From: Verrucomicrobiota bacterium
GTDB lineage: Bacteria > Verrucomicrobiota > Kiritimatiellia > CAJWTS01
Reading direction: 5' to 3'
NCBI GenBank assembly: GCA_027623315.1
Contig: JAQBYD010000021.1
Span: 1 to 57,333 of the forward strand
Length of the DNA stretch: 57,333 bases
The notes under the pieces were generated by a model, which saw only the letters and a program-made list of their open reading frames with translations, did not search any database and had not been told where the DNA came from. The translations under genes and the position numbers were made by a program. This document shows, piece after piece, positions 1 through 8,334 of the stretch (position 1 is the first letter of the stretch; every line of letters begins with the position of its first letter).

Positions 1-117
1 TCTCGTCGCCGATCTCGTTGACCGAACGCTCAGCCCTCAAACATGCTGAGCTTGCTCAATAGGTTGGGCTGAACCCCGTGAACGGCTACCCGGTCGTCTA
101 CCCGACACCCTCATGCG

Positions 118-1275
118 CTAACCGTCGCAGTCCAACGCTGCGTTGATATTCTCGATGCCCTGGTCGGCGGCATCCGCCGCATCCTGCCCGATATCCTCGT
201 ACAGGCCCTCCATGGTATTCTGGATGTCTTCGATCACTTCGCCCAAGTCGTCAATCTGGTTCTGCTTGGCATTAATCTTCGGATCCCACTCGGCGTGGCA
301 GGCTGTCGTCTCATCGAAGTCGTCTGCGTCGGCCAGGCATGATGCGCGCTCGTCCTTCAGCGCCTGGAGTTCATCTTCGAGCACCTTCATCTCCTGACCC
401 CTTTGTTCGAGCTCGGCGCCAAGACCCGCCAATTCGTCGGCCGTTTCGGAGATCCCCGCGTAGGGGTCTGCCGTCGGGTCGCCCGTGTCGGTGCCCGTTC
501 CGTCCGTCGTGATGACCTGGCCGCTCCAGCCTTCGATGCCCATGGAGCACTTGGTGTGGATGACGACGGTGAAGATCGAACCCAGCGCCTCGTGCAACGG
601 TGTTACATCACTAGCCTCTTCGGTCGACTCGCCGGGCAGATAGTTCCAGAGCTCGCTGAAACCGGGAATGTACATGGGGTACTCGTAGTGGAGCTCCACG
701 TTCACTTCCTGGAGTGCCGGACCCGAGATGTTGCGCACGGTCCAGTCCAGGTCCTGACCTGCCACGAACTTCAAGCGGCCCAGGGCGGTGAAGAGCCAGG
801 CCAGTGGTCTCAGTTCCGCTTCGTCCTGACCGTTGAGATTCGGGATATTTGGCAGAGGGCCCTCCATGCCGTCGGGCCCCATGGTCTGCATGCCGGCGAA
901 GGTCTCGAGGGCATCCTTCGTGATATCCATCGTGTTTTTCAAAAAGTTGGAGATGAAGGCGGTCTCCACTCCGGCCTGCACGCCCGTGTAGTGGGCGACC
1001 TCTCCGGGCGCAGGCTGGGAGAGCGGTGCATAAGCCACGGCCCCGGCAATTTTGGCATTTTTGATGGCGCTGGCCTCCCCCGCCGCGAGGTGCACGGACA
1101 TCGAGCGCGCCGCACTGTAAGCCGCAAAATTCCCGAGTTGCGCAACATTGGCGTAGAGAATGAACTGGAACATCGCGAAGAAGACAAACAGCACGACCGG
1201 CACGACGAGAACCGACTCCACGATGGCCTGTCCGCGCTCGTCCTGGATGAATCCGTCTGTCTTTTTCAGTTTCAT
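118..1275 (-). CDS. TadE-like pseudopilin with C-terminal coiled coil
   Basis: The 385-residue protein opens with a short basic leader, then RGQAIVESVLVVPVVLFVF at about residues 14-32. This is the TadE-type pseudopilin segment (a Glu about five residues into a hydrophobic helix) that the prepilin peptidase processes. In Tad systems TadE-like proteins are minor pilus components or assembly factors at the inner membrane. The ATG lies 1 base after the TadV stop, so the two are co-transcribed as the last visible genes of the Tad operon. Residues from about 275 to 360 are rich in Glu, Gln, Leu and Asp in heptad-like order, which predicts a coiled coil. That tail is not part of the usual short TadE protein. 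Cysteines occur in the tail and at the very C-terminus, so disulfides are possible. Nothing codes convincingly in bases 1-117. Family call is firm; the role of the tail is unknown. Confidence 0.82.
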   Translation of the reverse strand: MKLKKTDGFIQDERGQAIVESVLVVPVVLFVFFAMFQFILYANVAQLGNFAAYSAARSMSVHLAAGEASAIKNAKIAGAVAYAPLSQPAPGEVAHYTGVQAGVETAFISNFLKNTMDITKDALETFAGMQTMGPDGMEGPLPNIPNLNGQDEAELRPLAWLFTALGRLKFVAGQDLDWTVRNISGPALQEVNVELHYEYPMYIPGFSELWNYLPGESTEEASDVTPLHEALGSIFTVVIHTKCSMGIEGWSGQVITTDGTGTDTGDPTADPYAGISETADELAGLGAELEQRGQEMKVLEDELQALKDERASCLADADDFDETTACHAEWDPKINAKQNQIDDLGEVIEDIQNTMEGLYEDIGQDAADAADQGIENINAALDCDG

Positions 1276-1276
1276 G

Positions 1277-1825
1277 TTACAACGCGAAGAACATGGTCAT
1301 GAGGCAGCCGCAAACGATGGCAATGCCATACGGGATCGCGAGTGGCGGTGCCGGCGCGTCCTGCTCATGGCGCGTCCTATCCTCCTTCTTGAGGCGGGTC
1401 GTCAGGCGCTTGATGCGACCCCACGGATCGCCCTTCCAGACCAGGCAGACGATGGCCATCACGCCCCCGACGATGGCCGTATAAAAAAAAGTTGGCACGA
1501 TCAGCGGATAGCCGAGAAGGGCCCCGGCGGCGCCCATCAGTTTCACGTCGCCCCCGCCCATGCCCCCGAATACATAGACCAGAAAAAGAAACCCGAAACC
1601 CACGGCGAGACCGCCGAGGCTGGCGAGCAACGTGTTTCCCCCCGGCAAATACCCCAGCACAATGCCGCATGCCGCGCCACTGAGCGTGAGCCAGTTCGGG
1701 ATGATCTTGCGTGTCATTTCTGAGTAGGACGCGATGACCAGCACAATCATCAGGGCGATCAGTGAAGCCAGTCGGTTGAAATCCAGTGCTTCCATGCCAC
1801 AAAGCCGGTTCACGGGCCGGGCCAT
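1277..1825 (-). CDS. Prepilin peptidase, TadV/CpaA type (A24 family)
   Basis: This small polytopic membrane protein carries the A24 aspartic prepilin peptidase layout: a first loop ending in IIPNWLT, then GGMGGGDVKLMGA with the GxGD catalytic Asp, and about six hydrophobic segments. It would cleave the leader of the Flp pilin and TadE-like proteins encoded on either side. Its 5' end overlaps the pilin gene by 16 bases. A second ATG (codon 11, first base at 1795) would remove the overlap and gives a more typical N-terminus, and neither start has a clear ribosome binding site. The first catalytic Asp, normally six residues before the I of IPN, reads as Glu here (SEMTRKIIPN). Family assignment is strong; activity with that substitution is an open question. 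Confidence 0.85.
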   Translation of the reverse strand: MARPVNRLCGMEALDFNRLASLIALMIVLVIASYSEMTRKIIPNWLTLSGAACGIVLGYLPGGNTLLASLGGLAVGFGFLFLVYVFGGMGGGDVKLMGAAGALLGYPLIVPTFFYTAIVGGVMAIVCLVWKGDPWGRIKRLTTRLKKEDRTRHEQDAPAPPLAIPYGIAIVCGCLMTMFFAL

Positions 1826-2010
1826 ACCAGCATGAACATCATGCGGTCATAGGCCCCCCGTATTCCGGCATAGATACCGTTGTTGGGGTCGATCAGGTAG
1901 ATGCAGATCAAAGTCATCGTGCCCATGATGATGGCATACTCGGTGATGGTTTGGCCGCGTCGCGAAACGGACGCGCGCGCGGTTCTGAACAGCGGCTTCC
2001 AAGGCGTCAT
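1810..2010 (-). CDS. Flp/Fap-type pilin subunit
   Basis: The product is a 66-residue protein with a basic leader followed by RRGQTITEYAIIMGTMTLI. This matches the Flp pilin signature: a Gly-containing cleavage region and a Glu-Tyr pair at the start of one hydrophobic helix. After peptidase cleavage the mature peptide would polymerise into the Tad pilus. I chose the ATG at 2010 because it gives a 4-base ATGA overlap with the stop of the upstream DUF1573 gene, with GAGG about ten bases upstream. An ATG 18 bases further upstream is also open. The tail after the helix (about 25 residues, ending WPGP) is slightly longer than in minimal Flp pilins. The adjacent peptidase and TadE genes support the call. 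Confidence 0.85.
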   Translation of the reverse strand: MTPWKPLFRTARASVSRRGQTITEYAIIMGTMTLICIYLIDPNNGIYAGIRGAYDRMMFMLVWPGP

Positions 2011-3062
2011 GGCTGGTCGACCTCGCACTCAGCGGCACCAATGCGATCGATGCCGGGCAAGTCGCTTCCTATGGCTCCGGTGATCGTCAGCGGCACGGCG
2101 ATCTGGAACACCGCCTCCGGATCGGACGACATCCCCTGCTTCTGAAATGTGAGTACCAAGTTGCCTCGTTTCCCGTCGAGATCAGCCAGACTGTGAGCCG
2201 TGATATAGACCCGGTAATGCGGCTGGCGCGGTTCCGCATACAGCTCGCACGTAATCGTATCAAACGGCGCTCGTGCGTCAAGAAGCGAAAGGTTCTGAGA
2301 GGCGTTTTGCCTTATAAAGAGGATGCGTTTCTGGGGTTCGTCAAGTGGTGCCAGGCGAAGCGCGGCGGGGCGGATGTCAACCCTGGGCCGGACGAAGGCT
2401 GAGGCCCGGATCGTGACTTTCGGGTCGGTTGGCGTCCGCGGAACGAGCTCAATGACGGCCTCCGAGTGGCCGTCGGGCAAAGGCGGTTTCGATGCGACCG
2501 TCAACAGGTACTCCCCTGCCGTGCCGCTGCGGCTGAGCCGGGCCGAAAAGAGATCGCTGTCGCACTCCGCGCGCAGCAGCTCAGAGAGATCATCCCGGCT
2601 GCGCACGACGTGCGCCGTAACCGTGGCCGCCGTGTCGCCTGTGGCGGGCGCCAGGTTGAGCGTCGGCGGGCTGAAGCGGTAAGGATGCAGCGCCGTGCCG
2701 GCGATGGAGAGAGCGACGGGGCCCGCCGCCGAATCGCTGAGCACCGTAACGCCCTTCGAAAACGGGCCTTCAATCTCGGACAGGTCGATGCGAACAACGA
2801 GCGTGGTGGATGTGCCCGGCGGAATAACGGGGGATGCGAGAGATACGCTCGTGCATGCGGCGCATTCCGCTTCCACACCGCGTATGCGCAGCGGTTCATC
2901 GCCACGGTTGTGCAGAAGGAAAGCGTGGCTGATCTCATAACCCTCCACGAGTTCGGCATCAATCGCCGCGGACTCGACGGCAAGCATCGGTGTGCCATGC
3001 GCCGTGGCGACCCACGCAGCGATGCCCATGGAGGTGAACAGGTGGACGATTCGAATCCGCAT
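2007..3062 (-). CDS. Exported DUF1573 (ASPM/SPD-2/Hydin-like) protein at the head of the Tad operon
   Basis: The protein has 351 residues from the chosen ATG, which begins a clear signal peptide (MRIRIVHLFTSMGIAAWVA, then ATAHG). Residues about 40-130 have the DUF1573 pattern: F-L-x-N-x-G-x-x-P-L-x-I followed by a Cys-containing strand (C67, C70), an Ig-like beta fold seen in exported proteins. Repeats of weaker similarity fill the rest. The function of the family is not established. It overlaps the pilin gene by 4 bases, so it is translated with the pilus genes and may be a periplasmic or surface partner of the pilus. No Shine-Dalgarno is visible, and an extended -10 lies 6 bases before the ATG, so the message may be leaderless. 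An earlier in-frame ATG at 3080 would spoil the signal peptide. Confidence 0.72.
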   Translation of the reverse strand: MRIRIVHLFTSMGIAAWVATAHGTPMLAVESAAIDAELVEGYEISHAFLLHNRGDEPLRIRGVEAECAACTSVSLASPVIPPGTSTTLVVRIDLSEIEGPFSKGVTVLSDSAAGPVALSIAGTALHPYRFSPPTLNLAPATGDTAATVTAHVVRSRDDLSELLRAECDSDLFSARLSRSGTAGEYLLTVASKPPLPDGHSEAVIELVPRTPTDPKVTIRASAFVRPRVDIRPAALRLAPLDEPQKRILFIRQNASQNLSLLDARAPFDTITCELYAEPRQPHYRVYITAHSLADLDGKRGNLVLTFQKQGMSSDPEAVFQIAVPLTITGAIGSDLPGIDRIGAAECEVDQP

Positions 3063-3068
3063 GTCGAG

Positions 3069-3077
3069 AGCATAGCA
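3069..3077 (-). promoter_or_regulatory. Possible extended -10 promoter of the Tad operon
   Basis: On the minus strand the bases read TGCTATGCT, a TGn-extended -10 (TATGCT, five of six to TATAAT). It ends 6 bases before the ATG of the DUF1573 gene. No matching -35 is apparent. Transcription would begin at or next to the start codon. Confidence 0.28.
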
Positions 3078-3224
3078 CATTGAGGCAGAAAAAGGGATGG
3101 GTTGGCGGCGCGCCGTCACGTCCGGTTTTTGCCCCATGCTCTTTCCTCGACATGATCGGGGACGCGGCATACGCTAAACATTTATGCGCCAAACGCGAGT
3201 CCGTCAGGGCAAAAAGGAGCACCG

Positions 3225-4988
3225 ATGAAACTGGACCCCGTAAAAATGCAGGATTGGGAGATCGCGGACGCTGCGGAGTCCACGATGAAGTCGGTCTCCG
3301 AAATTGCCGAGCGTCTCGGACTCATCGGAGAAGAGCTCCTTCCGCGCGGAAAGTTTGTCGGAAAAATCGACCAGCTTGCCGTGATGAGCAGGCTCGCCGA
3401 CGCGCCCGTGGGGAAGTATGTAGATGTCACGGCGATCACACCGACCCCGCTGGGAGAAGGCAAGTCCACGACCACGATCGGACTCGTACAGGGCCTGGGC
3501 AAGATGGGGAAGAACCCGGTCGGCGCGATTCGCCAGCCGAGCGGCGGCCCCACCTTCAATATTAAGGGCTCCGCGGCAGGCGGTGGTCTCTCGCAGTGCA
3601 TCCCGCTCACCCCGTTTTCGATCGGTCTTACCGGCGATATCGACGCCATCACGAACGCTCACAATCTCGCCATGGTGGCGCTGACATCGCGTATGCAGCA
3701 TGAGAGCAACTACGACGACGCGCGCCTGGCCCAGAGCAGACTGAAACGTCTGGATGTGGATCCCGCTCGCGTTCAAATGAAATGGGCGATCGACTTTTGC
3801 GCGCAGTCCCTGCGGAACATCACGATCGGGCAGGGCGGAAAGATGGACGGCTTCGAGATGGCGTCGGGGTTTCAGATCACCGTCTCCAGCGAGATCATGG
3901 CCATCCTCGCCGTCGCAACCGGGCTTCGCGATCTGCGCGAGAGAATGGCGCGCATCGTCGTGGCCTACGACAAGCAGGGCAACGAGGTCACCACCGCCGA
4001 CCTGGAGGTGGACGGAGCGATGACGGCGTGGATGCTGGAAGCGATCAACCCGAACCTGCTGCAGACGATCGAGGGGCAGCCCGTGCTCGTGCACGCCGGT
4101 CCCTTCGCCAATATCGCAATCGGGCAGAGCTCGGTTATTGCCGACCAGGTCGGCGTGCGCTGCGGCGATTACCTGGTCACCGAAAGCGGATTCGGCGCCG
4201 ATATCGGGTTCGAGAAATTCTGGAATATTAAGTGTCGCTACTCCGGTCTGACGCCCAACGCGGTCGTTGTGGTGGCCACCATCCGGGCGCTCAAGATGCA
4301 CGGTGGTGGCCCTGCTGTGAGGCCCGGGTTGCCGCTGGACGCTGCCTACACGAGCGAAGACCTGGCCCTGGTCGAAAAGGGCTGCGCGAACCTGGTGGCA
4401 CATATTGAGACGGTGACAAAGAGCGGCGTGCGGCCGGTCGTCTGCGTGAATCGGTTCCATACGGACACGAATGCGGAGATTGCGCTGGTCCGGAAGATCG
4501 CCGAAGAGCACGGCGCCTTGTCGGCCATGTCGGATCACTGGGGTCGGGGCGGTGAAGGAGCGATCGAACTTGCCGAGGCCGTCGTTGCTGCATGCGACGA
4601 GGAGAACCGTTTCGCGCCGCTCTACCAGCCCGAAACACCGCTGCGTGACCGGATCGAGCGAATCGCAAAGGAGGTCTACGGGGCCGACGGTGTGACCTAC
4701 TCGGACACCGCCCTCGAGAAAGCCAAGCTCTACGAGGCCGATCCCGACGCCTCAAGCATGAGCACGTGCATGGTGAAGACGCATCTGAGCCTCTCGCATG
4801 ATCCTGAGCTGAAGGGCCGGCCCACGGGCTGGACGTTGCCCATCGCGGATATCCTGATTTATCGGGGAGCCGGACTGCTCGTGCCGGTCGCGGGTGCCAT
4901 CAAGTTGCTTCCCGGTACGGCGTCGGATCCGGCCTACCGGCGTATCGATGTGGATGTCGAGACGGGGAAGGTTAAGGGGTTGTTCTGA
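3225..4988 (+). CDS. fhs: Formate-tetrahydrofolate ligase
   Basis: This cytoplasmic enzyme makes 10-formyl-tetrahydrofolate from formate, tetrahydrofolate and ATP. Its 587 residues match the full family length. The nucleotide-binding P-loop is [12 protein letters not shown] at about residues 71-82, followed by [13 protein letters not shown] and GGGLSQ, all family hallmarks. The LTGD(I)AI segment and the C-terminal [19 protein letters not shown] segment also fit. AGGAG stands about five bases before the ATG, so the start is secure. It heads a tight plus-strand unit with folD (4-base overlap) and a stand-alone AICAR transformylase, which suggests formate-driven supply of formyl groups to purine synthesis. 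It diverges from the Tad operon across a 160-base intergenic region. Confidence 0.97.
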   Translation: MKLDPVKMQDWEIADAAESTMKSVSEIAERLGLIGEELLPRGKFVGKIDQLAVMSRLADAPVGKYVDVTAITPTPLGEGKSTTTIGLVQGLGKMGKNPVGAIRQPSGGPTFNIKGSAAGGGLSQCIPLTPFSIGLTGDIDAITNAHNLAMVALTSRMQHESNYDDARLAQSRLKRLDVDPARVQMKWAIDFCAQSLRNITIGQGGKMDGFEMASGFQITVSSEIMAILAVATGLRDLRERMARIVVAYDKQGNEVTTADLEVDGAMTAWMLEAINPNLLQTIEGQPVLVHAGPFANIAIGQSSVIADQVGVRCGDYLVTESGFGADIGFEKFWNIKCRYSGLTPNAVVVVATIRALKMHGGGPAVRPGLPLDAAYTSEDLALVEKGCANLVAHIETVTKSGVRPVVCVNRFHTDTNAEIALVRKIAEEHGALSAMSDHWGRGGEGAIELAEAVVAACDEENRFAPLYQPETPLRDRIERIAKEVYGADGVTYSDTALEKAKLYEADPDASSMSTCMVKTHLSLSHDPELKGRPTGWTLPIADILIYRGAGLLVPVAGAIKLLPGTASDPAYRRIDVDVETGKVKGLF

Positions 4989-5872
4989 GCGCAAGGGTCA
5001 TATCGGGAAAAGAGATCGCGGCCGAGATTCGCGCCGAATTAAAGGCGGACGTCGAGGCTCTCAGGGCGCGCGGTGTAACGCCGGGGCTCGGCGTGATCCT
5101 GGTGGGCGATGATGCGGCATCGATCTCGTACGTCACCGCCAAGGAGACGGCGTGCGAGGAGATTGGCATTCGTTCGGATGACAACCGGCTGCCCGGCGAC
5201 GTCACGCAAGCGGGCTTGCACGACATGATTCAGCGACTCAACGCCGATCCCGGCATCCACGGGATACTTCTGCAGTTGCCGTTGCCCGCGCACCTCGACG
5301 AGAGTGCCGCGCTGCTCGAAATTGATCCCGCCAAGGATGTGGACGGTCTGCACCCGGTGAGCGCAGGCAACCTGGTCACCGGTCGCGATACCTACTTCCC
5401 CTGTACCCCGCATGGCGTTCTCCAGATGTTAACGCGCAGCGGCGTTCAGATCGAAGGCGCCACCGTCGCCATTGTCGGACGCAGCAACCTGGTGGGCAGG
5501 CCGCTTGCGAGCTTGCTCACCCGCAAGGCAGCCGACGGCAATGCGACGGTCACGGTGTGTCATTCCCGGTCGCGCGACATCGCCGCGCATACGCGCGATG
5601 CAGACATTGTGATCGCCGCCGCGGGGCGCCCCGGTCTTATCACGGCAGACATGATCAAGCCCGGTGCCGTGGTGATCGATGTCGGCGTTAACCGGGTCGA
5701 AGACAGTTCCCGCAAGAGCGGGTTTCGCCTCGTCGGGGATGTGGATTTCGAGGGCGTTAAAGAGAAAGCGTCAATGATTACACCGGTCCCGGGCGGCGTG
5801 GGGCCGATGACGATTACCATGCTGCTCTACAATACCGTACAGAGCGCACTGCGCGCTGCAGAAGGAGAATAG
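4985..5872 (+). CDS. folD: Bifunctional methylene-THF dehydrogenase / methenyl-THF cyclohydrolase, apparent CTG start
   Basis: FolD interconverts 5,10-methylene-, 5,10-methenyl- and 10-formyl-tetrahydrofolate using NADP. The catalytic Tyr-Lys pair is in SYVTAK (Lys about 53), substrate motif QLPLPAHL follows at about 97, and GRSNLVGRP (about 165-173) begins the dinucleotide domain. The C-terminal [11 protein letters not shown] is intact. The first standard start (GTG at 5093) would delete the conserved N-terminal strand. The frame is open upstream and encodes [18 protein letters not shown], a textbook FolD N-terminus. The only plausible initiator for it is CTG at 4985, which overlaps the fhs stop as CTGA and sits five bases after AAGGGG (4974-4979). 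This gives 295 residues, the normal length. Confidence 0.93.
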   Translation: MSARVISGKEIAAEIRAELKADVEALRARGVTPGLGVILVGDDAASISYVTAKETACEEIGIRSDDNRLPGDVTQAGLHDMIQRLNADPGIHGILLQLPLPAHLDESAALLEIDPAKDVDGLHPVSAGNLVTGRDTYFPCTPHGVLQMLTRSGVQIEGATVAIVGRSNLVGRPLASLLTRKAADGNATVTVCHSRSRDIAAHTRDADIVIAAAGRPGLITADMIKPGAVVIDVGVNRVEDSSRKSGFRLVGDVDFEGVKEKASMITPVPGGVGPMTITMLLYNTVQSALRAAEGE

Positions 5873-5876
5873 ACCG

Positions 5877-7130
5877 ATGAGCAAGACGGATCTTAAGGCG
5901 GCCTACAAGACGATCATGGACGATCATTTCCCGGAATCGATGGAAGTGAGTTTCGTCGACGGCGGGATGCGCCAGACGCTCGTCTACGAGAAGGCTTCGT
6001 GGCTGATCGACGGCGTTGAGAAAGGGCTTCGCTATGGCGAGAATCCAGGTCAGGAAGCGGCGCTCTACCGGCTTTTGAACGGCAACCTGACGCTCGGGGA
6101 GACGACCTGTATTCAACCCGGAAACCGCCTGGCGTCTGACGTCGAGCTGTTGCAGTCCGGAAAACACCCAGGCAAGACGAACATCACCGATGCCGACAAT
6201 GCGTTGAACATTCTGCGATATCTCACGGAGACCCCGTGTGCGGTTATCGTGAAGCACAATAATCCGTGCGGAGCGGCCAGGGCCGACTCGCTCGTCGACG
6301 CTTACGATAAGGCAAACATGGCCGACCGTGTTGCGGCCTTCGGCGGTGCGATCGCTTTGAATCGCGAGGTCGACAGGGAGACGGCCGAGTTAATCGTACA
6401 GAACTATGCCGAAGTCGTTGTCGCCCCGGAGTTCGCCGATGGCGTGATGGATGTCTTTGCGACGAAGAAGAACTTACGCGTCATGCAGATCCGCAACATC
6501 GAGAAGCTCGCCGCGTTTGCCGGGGAGCGCGTTGTCGACTTCAAGTCCTTGATCGATGGCGGGATCATCGTGCAATGGTCGTTCGTGCCCGAGGCCCGCA
6601 CCCCGGCCGATCTCTTGGTCGCGGAGACGACATACAAGGAGAAATCCTACCGGGTGAGTCGTGAGCCCACACCGCAAGAATACGATGACATGATTTTCGG
6701 CTGGCTCGTCGAGGCCGGCATCACCAGTAATTCCGTGATCTACGTCAAGGACGGCGTCACCGTGGGGATCGGGACTGGTGAGCAGGACCGTGTGGGCGTT
6801 GCCCAGATCGCACGTGACAAGGCCTATCGCAAACTGGCCGACCGCATCTCCTGGGAGGCCCACAAGACACCCTACAATGGGCTGGCGGATGCCGACGCGC
6901 GGCGCGAAGTTGATGCCGAAACGGAAAAGCAGAAGGGCGGATTGCCCGGTTGCGCCATGGTATCCGACGCGTTCTTTCCGTTCCGCGACGGAGTTGATGT
7001 GGGCCTTGATGAAGGCGTCCGCGCGGTTATCCAACCCGGCGGGTCGATGCGCGACTTCGAGGTCATCGAGGCCTGCAACGAGCACGACGCGACGATGGTC
7101 TTCACCGGGCAACGTAGTTTTAAGCACTAG
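5877..7130 (+). CDS. Stand-alone AICAR formyltransferase (PurH C-terminal domain only)
   Basis: The enzyme transfers a formyl group from 10-formyl-THF to AICAR to make FAICAR, the penultimate step of IMP synthesis. Its 417 residues contain the AICARFT hallmarks RYGENPGQ (52-59), KHNNPCG (126-132), AAFGGAIALN, QPGGSMRD and a terminal MVFTGQRSFKH. The N-terminal IMP cyclohydrolase domain of normal PurH (about 200 residues) is absent. Only about 50 residues precede RYGENPGQ, so cyclisation must be done by a protein encoded elsewhere. The start is 4 bases after folD, with AAGGAG upstream. Its place directly after fhs and folD gives it a local formyl donor supply. A strong hairpin follows the stop. 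Confidence 0.9.
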   Translation: MSKTDLKAAYKTIMDDHFPESMEVSFVDGGMRQTLVYEKASWLIDGVEKGLRYGENPGQEAALYRLLNGNLTLGETTCIQPGNRLASDVELLQSGKHPGKTNITDADNALNILRYLTETPCAVIVKHNNPCGAARADSLVDAYDKANMADRVAAFGGAIALNREVDRETAELIVQNYAEVVVAPEFADGVMDVFATKKNLRVMQIRNIEKLAAFAGERVVDFKSLIDGGIIVQWSFVPEARTPADLLVAETTYKEKSYRVSREPTPQEYDDMIFGWLVEAGITSNSVIYVKDGVTVGIGTGEQDRVGVAQIARDKAYRKLADRISWEAHKTPYNGLADADARREVDAETEKQKGGLPGCAMVSDAFFPFRDGVDVGLDEGVRAVIQPGGSMRDFEVIEACNEHDATMVFTGQRSFKH

Positions 7131-7133
7131 TCG

Positions 7134-7162
7134 GGAAATTCGGTCGTTCCGCCCGAATTTCC
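7134..7162 (+). terminator. Hairpin after the fhs-folD-AICARFT unit
   Basis: A perfect 10-base stem, GGAAATTCGG pairing with CCGAATTTCC, encloses a 9-base loop four bases after the AICARFT stop. A mixed pyrimidine run with TTT follows, not a clean U tract. It ends 11 bases before the dehydrogenase ATG, so it could be a terminator or attenuator. Confidence 0.5.
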
Positions 7163-7173
7163 AAGGTCTCTTT

Positions 7174-8211
7174 ATGAATGCTGCGATACTGACTGGCATA
7201 CGCCGGATCGAACTTGGTGAGTGGCCCGATCCGCAGATCGAATCCGACACGGATGTTCTGCTCGCTGTGCGCGTGGTCGGCGTTTGCGGATCCGATGTGC
7301 ACTATTATGCGGAAGGCGGGATCGGCGCGACGCGCGTGGAGTATCCGCATATTATCGGGCACGAGATTTCCGGTGAGGTCCTGGAGGTCGGCACTTCGGT
7401 CACGCGTGTGAAGCCCGGGGACCTCGTGGCTGTCGACCCGTGCATCACCTGCGGCACATGCGGCCAATGTGTTGCCGGCCGTCCGCAGACCTGCCTGGAC
7501 CAGCGCTTCCGCAGTTTCCCGGGCCAGGCGGACGGATGCCTTTCGGAGCGCGTCGTGATGCCTGAGCATTGCTGCTATCCTGTCGCCGCAGACATGACCC
7601 CCGAGCAGGCGTCTCTTTGTGAGCCGTTGTCGGTCGGGATCTACGCCGCTCGGCTTGCCGGGCCGGTGCTGCAGGATGCGCGCGTTGCCATCCTTGGAGC
7701 CGGGCCGATTGGGCTGAGTGTCCTGCTCGCGGCGCGCGCTGCAGGCACACATTTCATGGCCGTAACCGACAAGTTGCCGCAACGAATCCGCGCGGCGGCC
7801 GCAGGCGGCGGAGCTGACTGGTCCGGGTTGCCGCAGGAGCTCGACGCGGCCGTTGACAGTGGAAGTGTCGAGCCATTCGACCTGGTCTACGAATGCTGCG
7901 GCGACCAGGCGGCGCTCGACCAGGCGATCGATCTGCTGGTGCCGGGAGGGGAGCTGTTGATTGCCGGGATTCCCGAGGGAAACCGAATTTCGTTCGATAT
8001 CAACCAATTGCGGCGCAAGGAGATTCGTATCCAGAATGTGCGCCGGCAGAACGATTGTGTGCAGGAGGCGGTGCAATTGTTGGCTGACCGCGCGATTGAC
8101 GCGGATTTCATGATCACGCATCATTACCCGTTTGAGAAGACACAGGAAGCGTTTGAGTTGGTGAGTGAGTACGGCGACGGCGTCATTAAGGCCATGATCG
8201 AGGTATCTTGA
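7174..8211 (+). CDS. Zinc-dependent medium-chain alcohol/polyol dehydrogenase (sorbitol dehydrogenase-like)
   Basis: This is a cytosolic NAD(P)-dependent oxidoreductase of the MDR superfamily, 345 residues, the usual length for sorbitol, xylitol or threonine dehydrogenases. Catalytic zinc ligands are C38 in GVCGSD and H63-E64 in IIGHE. The structural zinc lobe has C93, C96, C99 and C107. The Rossmann motif is ILGAGPIG. The YYAEGGIG segment after CGSDVH resembles polyol dehydrogenases more than simple alcohol dehydrogenases. The substrate cannot be fixed from sequence. The ATG follows AAGG; the frame stays open far upstream but the family N-terminus begins here. It stands alone behind the hairpin at 7134-7162 and is followed by a palindromic intergenic element. 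Confidence 0.88.
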   Translation: MNAAILTGIRRIELGEWPDPQIESDTDVLLAVRVVGVCGSDVHYYAEGGIGATRVEYPHIIGHEISGEVLEVGTSVTRVKPGDLVAVDPCITCGTCGQCVAGRPQTCLDQRFRSFPGQADGCLSERVVMPEHCCYPVAADMTPEQASLCEPLSVGIYAARLAGPVLQDARVAILGAGPIGLSVLLAARAAGTHFMAVTDKLPQRIRAAAAGGGADWSGLPQELDAAVDSGSVEPFDLVYECCGDQAALDQAIDLLVPGGELLIAGIPEGNRISFDINQLRRKEIRIQNVRRQNDCVQEAVQLLADRAIDADFMITHHYPFEKTQEAFELVSEYGDGVIKAMIEVS

Positions 8212-8248
8212 TATGATGGATTCGCTCAGAGTTTCACACGGGCGCGGT

Positions 8249-8308
8249 GAGGGCACCGCGTCTCCATCGCTTGTTTCCGGTTCGACGCCCTGGAGACGGC
8301 CTGCCCTC
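8249..8308. repeat. Intergenic inverted repeat (palindromic element A)
   Basis: GAGGGCACCGCGTCTCC at 8249-8265 pairs imperfectly with GGAGACGGCCTGCCCTC at 8292-8308 across a 26-base loop. It lies in the 123-base gap between the dehydrogenase and the small protein gene. The arms resemble in style, but not in exact sequence, those of the element at 8673-8742. Confidence 0.6.
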
Positions 8309-8334
8309 TGGCCGTAGAGCACGAAGATCCGCCC

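Noticed and set aside
3204..4538. 444-codon open frame on the minus strand
   Set aside because: It lies wholly antisense to fhs and has no family resemblance; long shadow frames are common in GC-rich genes.
7174..7250. Longer version of the dehydrogenase beginning at 6778
   Set aside because: The upstream 132 codons run out of frame through the AICARFT gene and contain no MDR sequence; the family N-terminus is at 7174.
8271..8295. GGTTCGAC in palindrome A, resembling a tRNA T-arm
   Set aside because: The flanking 5-base stems do not pair and there is no D-arm or anticodon arm; it is the loop of the inverted repeat.
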